Part shown: positions 16,486 to 24,371 of the stretch, in pieces | How positions within the stretch are numbered: the first letter of the stretch is position 1 | Layout of the letters: every line of letters begins with the position of its first letter | IMG/VR virus record: IMGVR_UViG_3300032223_000773 | Coordinates: 1-45,945 of that record | Strand: one strand, 5' to 3' | Source of the DNA: a virus | Length of the DNA stretch: 45,945 nt | Translations under genes and position numbers: made by a program | The notes under the pieces: generated by a model | Told to the model about the DNA's origin: nothing | Databases searched by the model: none | The model's input: the letters and a program-made list of their open reading frames with translations, nothing else

Positions 16486-16978
16486 TTGGTGTGATAATTC
16501 ATTCACGGTTTCTCACAAGGATCCTGAAATGGTCCGCAAGTTTGCGGATGCCGTAAATAACGGTAAGCTTTTTGAGACCTTCGTTCCTCTGCCTACAAAA
16601 GACGGTGAGTGGGATTATGGTACTGCAATCGAAACCTGGGGTACCAAGTGGGATGTTTGTGATGGTAATGCAGATGTTGATCCTGATGGTACTGACGCAT
16701 CCGGCTTTTTCAATACAGCCTGGGGTCCTGGTATTAATGCGTATCGCAAGATGACCGAACTTGGGTTCGAACTTGATATTCTATATTTCGAACCTGGCAT
16801 GTGCTTTGTTGGTCACTACACCAGCGAAGGTGATGATGACTGTTACGAATACGATTTTGATGATGAAGATTGGCGTGATGGTATTGATGATGAGGAAATT
16901 CTTGACCGCTTAGAAGGTGAATATGAGTTTTGGAAAGAATGTCAGGACGAAAACGAAGAAGAAGATGGGAGTGAGTGA
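16478..16978 (+). CDS. Api92/YubB-like (DUF1281) protein
   Basis: 166 residues starting MPNWCDNSFTVSH, the hallmark of the Api92/YubB ferredoxin-like domain family found on phages and plasmids. The middle part has ETWGTKWDVCDGN and SGFFNTAWGPGINAYRKMTE, also typical. The last 45 residues are extremely acidic (Asp/Glu). Function is unknown in any host; plasmid and phage occurrence hints at interaction with host processes. Overlaps both neighbours (8 bases upstream, TGATG downstream). Confidence 0.8.
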   Translation: MPNWCDNSFTVSHKDPEMVRKFADAVNNGKLFETFVPLPTKDGEWDYGTAIETWGTKWDVCDGNADVDPDGTDASGFFNTAWGPGINAYRKMTELGFELDILYFEPGMCFVGHYTSEGDDDCYEYDFDDEDWRDGIDDEEILDRLEGEYEFWKECQDENEEEDGSE

Positions 16979-17208
16979 TGCCTTACAAAGAAGTTTGGGT
17001 CGATGATGCAGACCTTGAGGATTTTGATGATGAAGACCTCATTCATGAACTTGAAAATAGAGGTTACGAGGTGAGCAAAACGGCATTTGATATTGCCAAT
17101 CATCGTTCCGATCTTTTCAAAATCCGTCAGGCCTATTTGCTTGACACATCAGAACAGTTCCGTAAATTTATGGATAAGTTTTTTGAAGATAGGGGTATGC
17201 CTATCTAG
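16978..17208 (+). CDS. Small acidic conserved phage protein
   Basis: 76 residues. Opens with YKEVWVDDADLEDFDDEDLI, a pattern shared by small proteins in several phages, followed by HELENRGYEV. No catalytic motif. Joined to the DUF1281 gene by TGATG. Function unknown. A new promoter begins right after its stop. Confidence 0.65.
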   Translation: MPYKEVWVDDADLEDFDDEDLIHELENRGYEVSKTAFDIANHRSDLFKIRQAYLLDTSEQFRKFMDKFFEDRGMPI

Positions 17209-17210
17209 TC

Positions 17211-17239
17211 TTGACAAACCCATTGGTCTGTGCTAAGGT
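17211..17239 (+). promoter_or_regulatory. Sigma70-type promoter TTGACA-17-TAAGGT with extended -10
   Basis: Perfect -35, 17-base spacer, -10 TAAGGT preceded by TGC (extended -10 element). Initiation would fall close to 17246, the first ATG of the next gene, leaving no room for a leader. Confidence 0.6.
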
Positions 17240-17245
17240 GTGATC

Positions 17246-17608
17246 ATGCTGATTTATTCAAACGACAGATCAAAGCGGAAAAAGCCGTCTAAGAAGACCT
17301 TGCAGCTTCGTCAAGAGCGTAAGGACTTCTTTGCGGCTATTCTTGGTAACAAGAAATTTGTCAGGCCTAATAACATGCCTGATTTGTCTTGTGAGTCCAA
17401 TGCTGCGCCCGCTTCAAACACTATTCCTGGTTATGGCTTCAAACGGTCTGTTGATGATTGGAAGTGGAAGCGTGACCGTGGCGAGAGTGTCGAAACAATT
17501 AAAGAGATTGAGCGCAAGAAAACCCGTGTGGCTCCGGCCTACAACAAGGGTGCTACACAATATATAACCGATGGTGCTGATATTAAAACGCTGGGTAGAA
17601 AAGTATGA
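17246..17608 (+). CDS. Conserved small phage protein, unknown
   Basis: 120 residues from ATG 17246; a GTG at 17240 adds two residues. Basic N-terminus, then SVDDWKWKRDRGESVETIKE, and a C-terminal VAPAYNKGATQYITDGAD and KTLGRK. The middle and end segments are shared with small proteins in many alphaproteobacterial and marine phages; no function is known. No ribosome site is visible, and the -10 box ends only 6 bases upstream, so a leaderless transcript is likely. Confidence 0.7.
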   Translation: MLIYSNDRSKRKKPSKKTLQLRQERKDFFAAILGNKKFVRPNNMPDLSCESNAAPASNTIPGYGFKRSVDDWKWKRDRGESVETIKEIERKKTRVAPAYNKGATQYITDGADIKTLGRKV

Positions 17609-17823
17609 TAACGCAACTGAATCCTCCTATTCCTCTGATGACGCCTAAGGGTCGTGCTGTCGCACATTTCATCATTGATACTGGTATCGAAAATGACCTG
17701 ATGTGGGTTTGTTTTCAGGATGATACCGGTGAATGTTGGACATGGGAAAATGCCCATATTAGAGGTCGATTGAACCAGACTATTGGTAGAAAGAATATAA
17801 CCGAAATCAATTTTGAAAGTTGA
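17605..17823 (+). CDS. Conserved small phage protein, unknown
   Basis: 72 residues beginning MITQLNPPIPLMTPKGRAVA, then DLMWVCFQDDTGECWTWEN and IRGRLNQTIGR. Small proteins with this PPIP-x2-TPKG start and W-rich centre are frequent in phages. Probably a compact beta fold. Overlaps the preceding gene by 4 bases (ATGA), so it is co-translated. Function unknown. Confidence 0.68.
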   Translation: MITQLNPPIPLMTPKGRAVAHFIIDTGIENDLMWVCFQDDTGECWTWENAHIRGRLNQTIGRKNITEINFES

Positions 17824-17829
17824 TAGATC

Positions 17830-17991
17830 ATGATAAATGCGATAGTCAATTTAATTGCTGTCCTTATAACCTATATTATTGTCGGATGGTTAAATGACTT
17901 CAATGAACTTAAAATGTTGGTTGCTTTTGCACTTATCATTATGTATGATTTGTGTCTGATAAAAGACAAGATTGAGGAACTGAAGAAATGA
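17830..17991 (+). CDS. Small two-helix membrane protein
   Basis: 53 residues, read directly from the sequence. Two hydrophobic segments, IVNLIAVLITYIIVGWL (residues 5-21) and MLVAFALIIMYDLCLI (29-44), with a charged C-terminal tail ending in KIEELKK. The stop overlaps the start of the phosphoesterase gene (ATGA) and the start is 7 bases after the previous stop, so it fits the operon exactly. Function unknown; such early membrane peptides could act in superinfection exclusion or host membrane takeover, but nothing shows this. Confidence 0.6.
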   Translation: MINAIVNLIAVLITYIIVGWLNDFNELKMLVAFALIIMYDLCLIKDKIEELKK

Positions 17992-18668
17992 AAATCGGTA
18001 TTATGTCCGACCTTCACATGTACAAGACGGTGCTGACCGTTGAAACTGCATGGGATTATGAGCCTGAGCCGGATGTATTTTACATTTGTGCTGGTGATAT
18101 CTGTGAGGACACGGTCTCTCGTGCGGCGTTTTGCTCGAAACACTACGATCACATGTTGTCTATCTATGGTAATCATGATTATTATGGCAACACATTTTCG
18201 GATGCCTATACACATGTATTGTCTCGCGAAGTGAATGGTGTAAAGATTGCTGCTGCTACTTTGTGGACCGATCTATCCGATAACCTTAACTGGTATTACT
18301 ACAAGCGCGGCCTAATCGATTGTTCTTATATCGAAGACCTGACGCACGAGGCCATGATGCAGACGCACGAAGCACATAAGCATTTTCTGTTCAACTCAGA
18401 AGCCGATATCATTGTTTCACATCATGCACCTACGCATCTATCGATCCATCCTAGATTTGCAAACGATCCTTGCAATGTGTGTTTTGCTAACAACTATGCA
18501 GAACAGATCCTCAACATGAAGAAGCCACCTAAGCTTTGGATCCACGGGCATACACACGATGATTTTGACTATATGATCGGTGATACCCGTGTTGTCTGTC
18601 ATCCTCGTGGCTATAGGGGTGAGCGTAAAGACTATTATGACTATAAACCTTTAATTGTGGAGATTTAA
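17988..18668 (+). CDS. Calcineurin-like metallophosphoesterase
   Basis: 226 residues with the full metallophosphoesterase motif set: SDLH (D8, H10), CAGDICED, YGNHDYYG, SHHAP and IHGHTHDDFDY, followed by VVCHPRGYRGE. These bind two metals and hydrolyse phosphate esters; phage members may act on nucleotides, RNA or DNA ends. Substrate unknown. Overlaps the membrane peptide gene (ATGA) and is followed by a HAD-type phosphatase, suggesting a nucleotide or end-processing function for the pair. Confidence 0.88.
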   Translation: MKIGIMSDLHMYKTVLTVETAWDYEPEPDVFYICAGDICEDTVSRAAFCSKHYDHMLSIYGNHDYYGNTFSDAYTHVLSREVNGVKIAAATLWTDLSDNLNWYYYKRGLIDCSYIEDLTHEAMMQTHEAHKHFLFNSEADIIVSHHAPTHLSIHPRFANDPCNVCFANNYAEQILNMKKPPKLWIHGHTHDDFDYMIGDTRVVCHPRGYRGERKDYYDYKPLIVEI

Positions 18669-19133
18669 TTGCAACTGTTTTTAGATTGTGATGGTGTTTT
18701 GGCCAATTTTGTAAAGGGTGCAACCAACTTGCTTGGTATGCACCCTTCTGAGTTTGAAAAGCTTTATGGTGAAGCTGAGATGTGGAATCGCATTGAAGCA
18801 TGTCATGATTTCTTCGGTAACTTAGAGCCTTTGCCCGATTCTTATGAATTGTTCGATGCTGTCAAGCATCTCGATCCTGTCATTCTGACCGGTCGACCTC
18901 GTGGTGAATGGGCTATTGAACAGAAGTTAAAGTTTCGTGATAAATACTATCCCGGAACAGAGATGATTGTCTGCCGTTCGCGTGACAAGATCAAGTATGC
19001 CAAGCCTGGTGATGTTATTGTTGATGACTGGAAAAAGTATCAGCATCTATGGGTTGAAGGTGGTGGTATTTGGGTTATGCACACTAGCGCCAAAGACTCT
19101 ATCCGTCAACTCAAAAAGCTAGGTGTAATATGA
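18669..19133 (+). CDS. HAD-superfamily phosphatase (5'-nucleotidase-like), TTG start
   Basis: 154 residues with LFLDCDGVLANFVKGA, giving the HAD nucleophile D6 and acid D8. TGRPRG is motif II, and KPGDVIVDDW is motif IV with the Asp pair. Similar to NT5C-type 5'-deoxyribonucleotidases, so dephosphorylation of nucleotides is plausible. The start is TTG directly after the previous stop, with GGAG six bases before it; no ATG is available before the DxD motif. The stop overlaps the glutaredoxin gene start. Confidence 0.82.
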   Translation: MQLFLDCDGVLANFVKGATNLLGMHPSEFEKLYGEAEMWNRIEACHDFFGNLEPLPDSYELFDAVKHLDPVILTGRPRGEWAIEQKLKFRDKYYPGTEMIVCRSRDKIKYAKPGDVIVDDWKKYQHLWVEGGGIWVMHTSAKDSIRQLKKLGVI

Positions 19134-19387
19134 TGTTATATAAAGTGTATACCAAAGAGAACTGTGCATGGTGTGTAAAAGCGAAACAACTGCTAAATAG
19201 TGCAGGTGTTCCATTCACAGAGCTTCATTATGATAAAGACTACACCAAAGATGATCTAAGGGAGCTTCTCGGTCCCAATCTCCCTCTTACAGTACCACAA
19301 ATATTTGTCAAGGATCATCGTATTGGTGGTTATGAAGATTTGGTTGAATATATGGAAAACCATGATATGATGGGGCTTCAGAGTTAA
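19130..19387 (+). CDS. Glutaredoxin
   Basis: 85 residues of thioredoxin fold: YTKENCAWCVKAKQLL contains the CAWC active site (C12, C15), LTVPQIFVKDHRIGGYEDL carries the cis-Pro and glutathione-binding block. It could supply electrons to the class II reductase or to host proteins. Starts on the previous stop (ATGA). A terminator hairpin begins right after the stop. Confidence 0.92.
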   Translation: MMLYKVYTKENCAWCVKAKQLLNSAGVPFTELHYDKDYTKDDLRELLGPNLPLTVPQIFVKDHRIGGYEDLVEYMENHDMMGLQS

Positions 19388-19421
19388 TTGAACAATTTAT
19401 AGGGTTTGTTGTTCAATTTTT
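19388..19421 (+). terminator. Rho-independent terminator
   Basis: TTGAACAA (19388-19395) pairs with TTGTTCAA (19409-19416), followed by five T. Ends the 17246-19387 operon. Confidence 0.7.
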
Positions 19422-19457
19422 AGTCAGTTAAAACCCAAAATCTGAAAGGAAAATACT

Positions 19458-19733
19458 ATGGCACCTTTTGCAATCGTGGCAGTTGTTGCTGCTGGTCTGT
19501 TCTCTACAGGAACAGTTATCAAGGATAAAGAACCTGTTGTTGGTCAGGTCATGCAGGGAGCCGCTGTCGGCGCTCTTGCTGGTGGCGCTCTTGGCGCTGC
19601 TGCTGGTACTGCTGCTGGTACCGCCAATGTTCTCGGAACTACAGGCGTTCTTAGCACTGTAACTTCGGCTGCAACTATCGGTGGTGGCGTTGGCGCTACT
19701 GTCGGTGGGTATCTTGCTCCCGCCAAGAAGTAA
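19458..19733 (+). CDS. Gly/Ala-rich glycine-zipper-like membrane protein
   Basis: 91 residues. A hydrophobic N-terminus (FAIVAVVAAGLFSTG) is followed by a long Gly/Ala stretch (AVGALAGGALGAAAGTAAGT) and a second GGGVGATVGG segment. Glycine-zipper repeats insert in membranes in several toxin and outer-membrane lipoprotein families. AAAGGA precedes the ATG by about 8 bases. It stands alone between two terminators, so it is a monocistronic unit; no clear promoter was identified. Function unknown. Confidence 0.6.
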   Translation: MAPFAIVAVVAAGLFSTGTVIKDKEPVVGQVMQGAAVGALAGGALGAAAGTAAGTANVLGTTGVLSTVTSAATIGGGVGATVGGYLAPAKK

Positions 19734-19758
19734 TTAATCTCTTCTTGTTTCAGCATTA

Positions 19759-19783
19759 AAGAGGAGCCTGGCTCCTCTTTTTT
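19759..19783 (+). terminator. Strong Rho-independent terminator
   Basis: Nine-bp perfect stem AAGAGGAGC/GCTCCTCTT with a 3-base loop, followed by T-rich sequence. Ends the glycine-zipper gene. Confidence 0.9.
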
Positions 19784-19786
19784 GTA

Positions 19787-19815
19787 TTGACAATCTACCT
19801 GAGTTGGTCTATAAT
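19787..19815 (+). promoter_or_regulatory. Consensus sigma70 promoter TTGACA-17-TATAAT
   Basis: Both hexamers are perfect and the spacer is the optimal 17 bases, immediately after a terminator. It should be the strongest host-type promoter in the window, driving the operon from 19839 on, through small early genes toward RNase H. Confidence 0.92.
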
Positions 19816-19838
19816 ATAAGTCTAAGTAGGAGATCGTG

Positions 19839-20081
19839 ATGTATAATCTTAAACTTGATGCGGAAATGGTTGATAAGATTTTCAAGGATGTTCTTGTCGA
19901 AGATTACAAGAGAATTTGTAAGTTTATCAACCAAGTCAAAGATCCTGAAACTCTCGAAGATTATCAGAAAGAGGATCTTGAGAATGATAAACATTTCAAG
20001 ACTGGATTTGAAATTCTCATAGACTACTACTTCATCAAAGATGATGCCAATCAAATCAAGAAGGATGCTAACAATGCTTGA
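19839..20081 (+). CDS. Small charged helical protein, unknown
   Basis: 80 residues from ATG 19839, with AGGAG six bases before. Predominantly helical and charged (LDAEMVDKIFKDVLVEDYKR). First gene behind the consensus promoter, so likely among the most strongly expressed early products. No family recognised. The next gene starts inside its last codons. Confidence 0.65.
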   Translation: MYNLKLDAEMVDKIFKDVLVEDYKRICKFINQVKDPETLEDYQKEDLENDKHFKTGFEILIDYYFIKDDANQIKKDANNA

Positions 20082-20349
20082 GACCCGTGACAACTTGAAG
20101 AATACCCTGAAGGACTGCATCGTAAAGGTCACCTTCGAAAAGGCTGATGGCACTATGCGTGAGATGCGTTGCACTCTTAATAACATCTATCTTCCTGCAC
20201 AGAAGGTTCTGGCTGAAGGTGAAACTCTGATTGTTCGCAAAGAAAACCTAGATGTTCTTTCTGTTTGGGATGTTGATGTTGGTGGTTGGCGTTCTTTTCG
20301 CATGGATTCTATCAAGAACATGGTGATTGATACACTTATTGTTAGGTGA
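20074..20349 (+). CDS. WYL_2/Sm-like fold small protein
   Basis: 91 residues from ATG 20074, with AAGGA eight bases before. VKVTFEKADGTMREMRCTLN matches the pattern of the WYL_2/DUF2693 Sm-like domain family, short beta-barrel proteins common in T4-like phages. The C-terminal half has VWDVDVGGWRSFRMDSI, also usual in that family. Possible nucleic-acid binding; not demonstrated. Confidence 0.75.
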   Translation: MLETRDNLKNTLKDCIVKVTFEKADGTMREMRCTLNNIYLPAQKVLAEGETLIVRKENLDVLSVWDVDVGGWRSFRMDSIKNMVIDTLIVR

Positions 20350-20353
20350 TACG

Positions 20354-20755
20354 ATGATCGACAAATTTGAAATGGATTTTATTGATCTCGATGATATACA
20401 AACATTAATTTTTGAGAATGAGCGACTCAACTCTGGCCCTGGTGGCATCATGGAGATGAAGCAGACGATTGCCGATAAAGAAAAAGAAATTGAAGCATGG
20501 AAAGGTATTCATGAAGGTGCTGTCCTTGCTATGCAGGCTGAGATCACACGATTGAAAGAGAAGTGTGACAAGCAGGCTATGATCCTTCGTCGCCTGACTC
20601 CTGAGAACTATCCAAATACCTTGTTCATTTCAGGTATTCTTGGTGCTCTGGATCAGAACAATATGCCGAAGAAGATTTGTGTTGTTCCTGCTTATGGCGT
20701 TGACTTCTCCTATGTCTATGAGTATAATGGTACCAACATAGTTCAGGAATGGTAA
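20354..20755 (+). CDS. Unknown protein with central coiled coil
   Basis: 133 residues. An acidic N-terminus (FIDLDDIQTLIFENERLN), a coiled coil about residues 30-75, and a compact end with CVVPAYGVDFSYVYEYNGT. No family recognised. Start ATG follows the previous stop by 4 bases; part of the 19839 operon. Confidence 0.6.
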   Translation: MIDKFEMDFIDLDDIQTLIFENERLNSGPGGIMEMKQTIADKEKEIEAWKGIHEGAVLAMQAEITRLKEKCDKQAMILRRLTPENYPNTLFISGILGALDQNNMPKKICVVPAYGVDFSYVYEYNGTNIVQEW

Positions 20756-20756
20756 G

Positions 20757-21053
20757 ATGTGGCACTTTGAATTTGATGCACCAGTTGGTACCCGTATCCT
20801 CAGTTCGAGGTTTATGGGTATCACACACTACTCTCTAGTTGATCTTTGGTGGTCAACCCACTATCAGAAGTGGATGCCTATAAAAGAAGCACTCACCGAT
20901 AATGATGATGGTGCATCGAGTACGGCCTATTGCAGGTCATTCAAGGCTTTCAAGAGGCATCTGCGAAAGCATCCAGAGTTGCGAGAGGTGGGCGAGGTGA
21001 CGCTCATTTCTAGGTTTGTTGGTTATAGCATCACCGCGAAGTGGATTGAATGA
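20757..21053 (+). CDS. Small Trp-rich protein, unknown
   Basis: 98 residues with HYSLVDLWWSTHYQKWMPIK and a basic KAFKRHLRKHPELRE helix. No family recognised. Begins one base after the previous stop. Operon position and tight spacing support it as real. Confidence 0.58.
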   Translation: MWHFEFDAPVGTRILSSRFMGITHYSLVDLWWSTHYQKWMPIKEALTDNDDGASSTAYCRSFKAFKRHLRKHPELREVGEVTLISRFVGYSITAKWIE

Positions 21054-21071
21054 TGAATTTGGAGATAAGTG

Positions 21072-21356
21072 ATGCCTAGATACTCATTAGTTCGTTCAGA
21101 CGATCTTCGCGGTGATGCTGGTACTATGTGTGAGATCCTGGATGGTGAAAGCTATCAGCCTATTCCAGGTGAAAGATATCCACGAGTTGGTTGTGGTGTG
21201 CGCGTTGGTTCTCCATATGGCCGCACATACTCTATCCAAGATTGGTGGCAGACTAGCCCTGTCACCGAAATCCTTGAAGAAGGTGTTGATGATGAAGGCC
21301 ATCGCCGAGTGAAGTTTGCTACCAAAAACTCCATATATCTATGGAAGGAGTTTTGA
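21072..21356 (+). CDS. Small protein, unknown
   Basis: 94 residues from ATG 21072 with GGAG upstream. RCGVRVGSPYG-like central part (VGCGVRVGSPYGRTYS) and a QDWWQTSPVTEI segment. Probably beta-rich. No family recognised. Ends with a GGAAGGAG site that serves the next gene. Confidence 0.58.
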   Translation: MPRYSLVRSDDLRGDAGTMCEILDGESYQPIPGERYPRVGCGVRVGSPYGRTYSIQDWWQTSPVTEILEEGVDDEGHRRVKFATKNSIYLWKEF

Positions 21357-21357
21357 T

Positions 21358-21645
21358 ATGAGCGCAGATAACGGAATCTACATTCTTGAAACCGCAGGCC
21401 CGGAATACCGAGTAGCCTACGGTTTTGCTGTTGATAACATTTACGGAAAGTTTAATGATGCGACCGCTCATTGGGACGGTGATATGGATCGAATGATTGA
21501 CTTCTTCGGAAAAAGTAAAGTCTATGAGAACCTAGAAGATGCTCTTGACGAAGCAGAGAAGATGAGCTATGATTATGAGTATCTCGAAGACGGAATCTGT
21601 ATCATACCAGACTTTAAGGAAATGAAGTTTGGTGCCATCTACTGA
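21358..21645 (+). CDS. Conserved phage protein of the ADNGIYIL type
   Basis: 95 residues beginning SADNGIYILETAGPEYRVAY, a start shared by a large family of small phage proteins without known function; NLEDALDEAEKMSYDYEYLE and a GICIIPDF end are also typical. Start chosen at 21358 because the ribosome site GGAAGGAG lies eight bases before it. Part of the early operon. Confidence 0.75.
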   Translation: MSADNGIYILETAGPEYRVAYGFAVDNIYGKFNDATAHWDGDMDRMIDFFGKSKVYENLEDALDEAEKMSYDYEYLEDGICIIPDFKEMKFGAIY

Positions 21646-21656
21646 AAGGAAATATC

Positions 21657-22745
21657 GTGGCTAAGCGTCTCGCCAGACTTGAAGATGAGAAGTTTATGGG
21701 CCCAGAGCCCACGCTGGCCGAAGGTTGTACCGATGGTGATGTAGCCAAGGCTTTCAACTGGTACAATTATTGTTGCGATAACAACCAAGCTAAAGAGTTT
21801 GTTATCGAATATCTGCGAAAGATTAAATACGACAAGAATGAAATCAAGAAGTTTAACCGCGCTAAGATCAACAATAGCGTAGGTTGGATGGCTCGCATCC
21901 TTACGAATGGCGGTCACCTGCCCGAAGGATATGGCGAGCGTATGGGCGCTGCAATCAAGGCTGCCATCGCATCTGTAACACCTGAGGTCGACAACGAACC
22001 CGTTGTGGTCAAGAATGTTGTTTCGATCCAGGATCGTATCAATAACAAGGCCTCTGAATTGATCGGTGATCTTGAAGAACAGATCGACCTCTTGATCAAG
22101 AACGGCACCAATTCATTCAATGTTGGTAACTGGCTTCGTCAGAACAATGTGAAGCCGCAGATTGCATCGAAGATTGCGGCTCACTATCGCCCTCTTTATA
22201 TCGAACTCTATGACGCTTTCGAAGGCAAAGACAAAGAGTTGAGGGAAGCCTACAAGCATCTCAAGAAGCTACAACTCAAGAATTATGTAGAGTTTGTTCG
22301 TAGCATTTTGGCTTCTGCGGAAGCCCTGTCTATTACGGCTTCTGTCACTCGCAAGCCTCGCAAGAAGAAAGATAAGCCTGCGGCTGTTCTTGTTTCAAAG
22401 ATGCAATATCTTGCAGAGTGTAAGGACTACAATATTGCCAGCATCAAGCCTACTGAGGTTATTGGTGCCCAACAGTTGTGGTTCTTTAATGCGAAAACCC
22501 GTAATCTGACCGTGCTTAATGCAATGAGCCATGCTGGTCTATCTGTCAAGGGTACCACAGTTATTGGGTTTGACGAAAAGACTTCGATCACCAAGAAGCT
22601 GCGTAAGCCTGAGCAGACACTAGAAATTCTCAAGGTTGGTAGTAAGATTGTTCTTCGCAAATTGATGGACAATATTAAGTGTAAGCCTGCGGCTGCTAAG
22701 GGTCGCCTAAATACAGAGACAGTGATCCTGAGGGCCGTAAAATGA
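21657..22745 (+). CDS. Conserved T4-like protein of 362 residues, unknown, GTG start
   Basis: GTG start with AAAGGA six bases upstream. KRLARLEDEKFMGPEPTLAE at the start, then FNWYNYCCDNNQAKEFVIEY, a Lys-rich centre (TRKPRKKKDKP) and a C-terminal beta-rich domain with GAQQLWFFNAKTRNLTVLNA. Long hypothetical proteins with this start and layout are conserved in cyanophage-type T4 relatives. DNA binding is possible from the basic linker, but not shown. It overlaps the next gene by ATGA, and the chain leads to RNase H, so a replication or recombination role is conceivable. Confidence 0.7.
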   Translation: MAKRLARLEDEKFMGPEPTLAEGCTDGDVAKAFNWYNYCCDNNQAKEFVIEYLRKIKYDKNEIKKFNRAKINNSVGWMARILTNGGHLPEGYGERMGAAIKAAIASVTPEVDNEPVVVKNVVSIQDRINNKASELIGDLEEQIDLLIKNGTNSFNVGNWLRQNNVKPQIASKIAAHYRPLYIELYDAFEGKDKELREAYKHLKKLQLKNYVEFVRSILASAEALSITASVTRKPRKKKDKPAAVLVSKMQYLAECKDYNIASIKPTEVIGAQQLWFFNAKTRNLTVLNAMSHAGLSVKGTTVIGFDEKTSITKKLRKPEQTLEILKVGSKIVLRKLMDNIKCKPAAAKGRLNTETVILRAVK

Positions 22746-23086
22746 CAAAAGTTGTAGAATTTCCTAAAAACAAGATTGTTCGAGAAGCCAACAACGAAGA
22801 AGTCATCATCAAAGCCAAACGGAAAAGCAAGATCAGATATGCCGATGATATAATCGACGGTCTTGTGGACATCATGATCGAAGACCTTGAACAGCAAGGT
22901 GTCGATACGGATGATGAATTTTTCTTGAAAGATTTTAGTATGACGGTTGACGCACTGCGAGCAACCATATACCGTCAATTTGACATTGAACATCCTCTAC
23001 AGAAATTCATAGATGAGAATGTGACGGTAATCGACCGTCGAACAGGCAAGAAGATCGAAAAGGTAGAAGACCTAGAAGAAGAGTAA
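22742..23086 (+). CDS. Unknown conserved protein upstream of RNase H
   Basis: 114 residues. Begins TKVVEFPKNKIVREANNEEV, is largely charged and helical, and ends in an acidic tail. Position and length recall small transcription accessory proteins of T4 relatives, but a better gp33 candidate lies at 32847. It is coupled to the preceding gene (ATGA) and precedes RNase H by six bases. Confidence 0.65.
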   Translation: MTKVVEFPKNKIVREANNEEVIIKAKRKSKIRYADDIIDGLVDIMIEDLEQQGVDTDDEFFLKDFSMTVDALRATIYRQFDIEHPLQKFIDENVTVIDRRTGKKIEKVEDLEEE

Positions 23087-23092
23087 TAAATC

Positions 23093-23944
23093 ATGATTTT
23101 GATTGATCTAAACCAGGTTCTTATCTCGAACCTTATGCAACAGCTTGGTTCTAATCCTAAAGCTAAAATTGACGAACCTCTTATTCGCCACATGGTTCTC
23201 AATAGTCTCCGCTCATACATCAGGCAATTCAAATCCAAGTATGGTGAGATTGTGATTGCTTGCGACTCCAAGAAGTATTGGCGCCGTGATGTTTTCCCTT
23301 TCTACAAGGCCCATCGTAAGACTGACCGTGAGAAGTCGGCCTTCGATTGGCATCTTATCTTTGAAACCTTGAACAAGATCCGTGAAGAACTCAAAGAGAA
23401 TTTCCCTTACAAGGTTCTTGAGGTTGAAGGTGCAGAAGCCGACGATATCATCGCGGTTCTGGCTGGTCGCATTTCACCAAATGAAGACATTCTCATTCTG
23501 TCATCTGATAAAGACTTCGTTCAGCTACAGAAGTATGACAATGTGACCCAATACAGCCCCATTCTAAAGCGGTTCGTCAAGACGGATAATCCTGCCGAAT
23601 ATATCAAAGAGCATATCATTCGCGGTGACCGTGGTGATGGTATTCCTAATTTCTTGTCTCCTGACAATACCTTCGTGATTGGTGAGAGACAAAAGGTGAT
23701 AAATAAGAAGAAGCTTGAAGAGTGGATCTCCAAGAGCCCAGAAGAGTTTTGTACCACGGACAACATGCTTCGAGGCTATAAGCGTAATCAGATGCTTGTT
23801 GACCTTGATTATGTGCCTGAGGATATCAAGAGCAGGATTGTTGAGGCGTTCGATAAGCCGAAGCAAGGTAACAAGAATAAGATGCTGAACTATTTTATCG
23901 AAAATAGACTGAGAAACCTTATTGAAGTATTGGATGAATTTTGA
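23093..23944 (+). CDS. RNase H / 5'-3' exonuclease of the T4 Rnh (FEN) family
   Basis: 283 residues. The FEN-family acidic residues are visible in MILIDLNQVLI, VIACDSKKYWRR, EVEGAEADDIIAVLAG and ILSSDKDFVQL, and GDRGDGIPNFLS is the helix-hairpin type DNA-binding block. FYKAHRK is the arch Arg/Lys region. It removes RNA primers and flaps from lagging strands. Length is close to the 305 residues of T4 Rnh. The next gene starts on its stop (TGATG). Confidence 0.92.
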   Translation: MILIDLNQVLISNLMQQLGSNPKAKIDEPLIRHMVLNSLRSYIRQFKSKYGEIVIACDSKKYWRRDVFPFYKAHRKTDREKSAFDWHLIFETLNKIREELKENFPYKVLEVEGAEADDIIAVLAGRISPNEDILILSSDKDFVQLQKYDNVTQYSPILKRFVKTDNPAEYIKEHIIRGDRGDGIPNFLSPDNTFVIGERQKVINKKKLEEWISKSPEEFCTTDNMLRGYKRNQMLVDLDYVPEDIKSRIVEAFDKPKQGNKNKMLNYFIENRLRNLIEVLDEF

Positions 23945-24363
23945 TGAAAAACATTTATGAAGTATTTGACGAGTTTGCTAAAGCCAACACAAAGCAAGAA
24001 CGAATTGATGTATTGAGGAACAATAAGAGCTATGCTCTAGTTAGCGTTCTTCAAGGCACATTCGATCCCAATGTAGAATTTATTATTGAGCGAGTACCGT
24101 TATATAAGCCCGAACAATGCCCTCCTGGTATGGGCTTCACATCTCTGCACAAAGAGATCAATCGGGCTTATCTATTCCAAAAGAATCACCCCAAAGCAGA
24201 TAAAAACCTTACAGACAAGAGAAGAGAACAGCTTCTTATCCAAATTTTGGAGGCTCTGGAGGAACGCGAAGCACAGGTATTCATGAACATGATCCTAAAG
24301 AAGCAGAAGGTTCCAGGCCTAAACGCGAAGATAGTTCAAGAGGCTTTTCCTAATCTATTTTAG
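23944..24363 (+). CDS. DUF6433-like conserved T4-family protein
   Basis: 139 residues from ATG 23944 on the RNase H stop. NIYEVFDEFAKANTKQERID, then NKSYALVSVLQGTFDPNVEF, and VFMNMILKKQKVPGLN near the end. This matches a family conserved in cyanophage-type T4 relatives, commonly next to replication genes (I believe DUF6433). The function is not established. No membrane segments or metal motif. Confidence 0.72.
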   Translation: MKNIYEVFDEFAKANTKQERIDVLRNNKSYALVSVLQGTFDPNVEFIIERVPLYKPEQCPPGMGFTSLHKEINRAYLFQKNHPKADKNLTDKRREQLLIQILEALEEREAQVFMNMILKKQKVPGLNAKIVQEAFPNLF

Positions 24364-24371
24364 GAGAAAAA

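Noticed and set aside
22427-22993. Minus-strand open frame of 188 codons
   Set aside because: Antisense of two coupled conserved genes, without motifs.
22742-23086. gp33 assignment for the gene before RNase H
   Set aside because: The small protein at 32847 fits the coactivator family better in length and end sequence.
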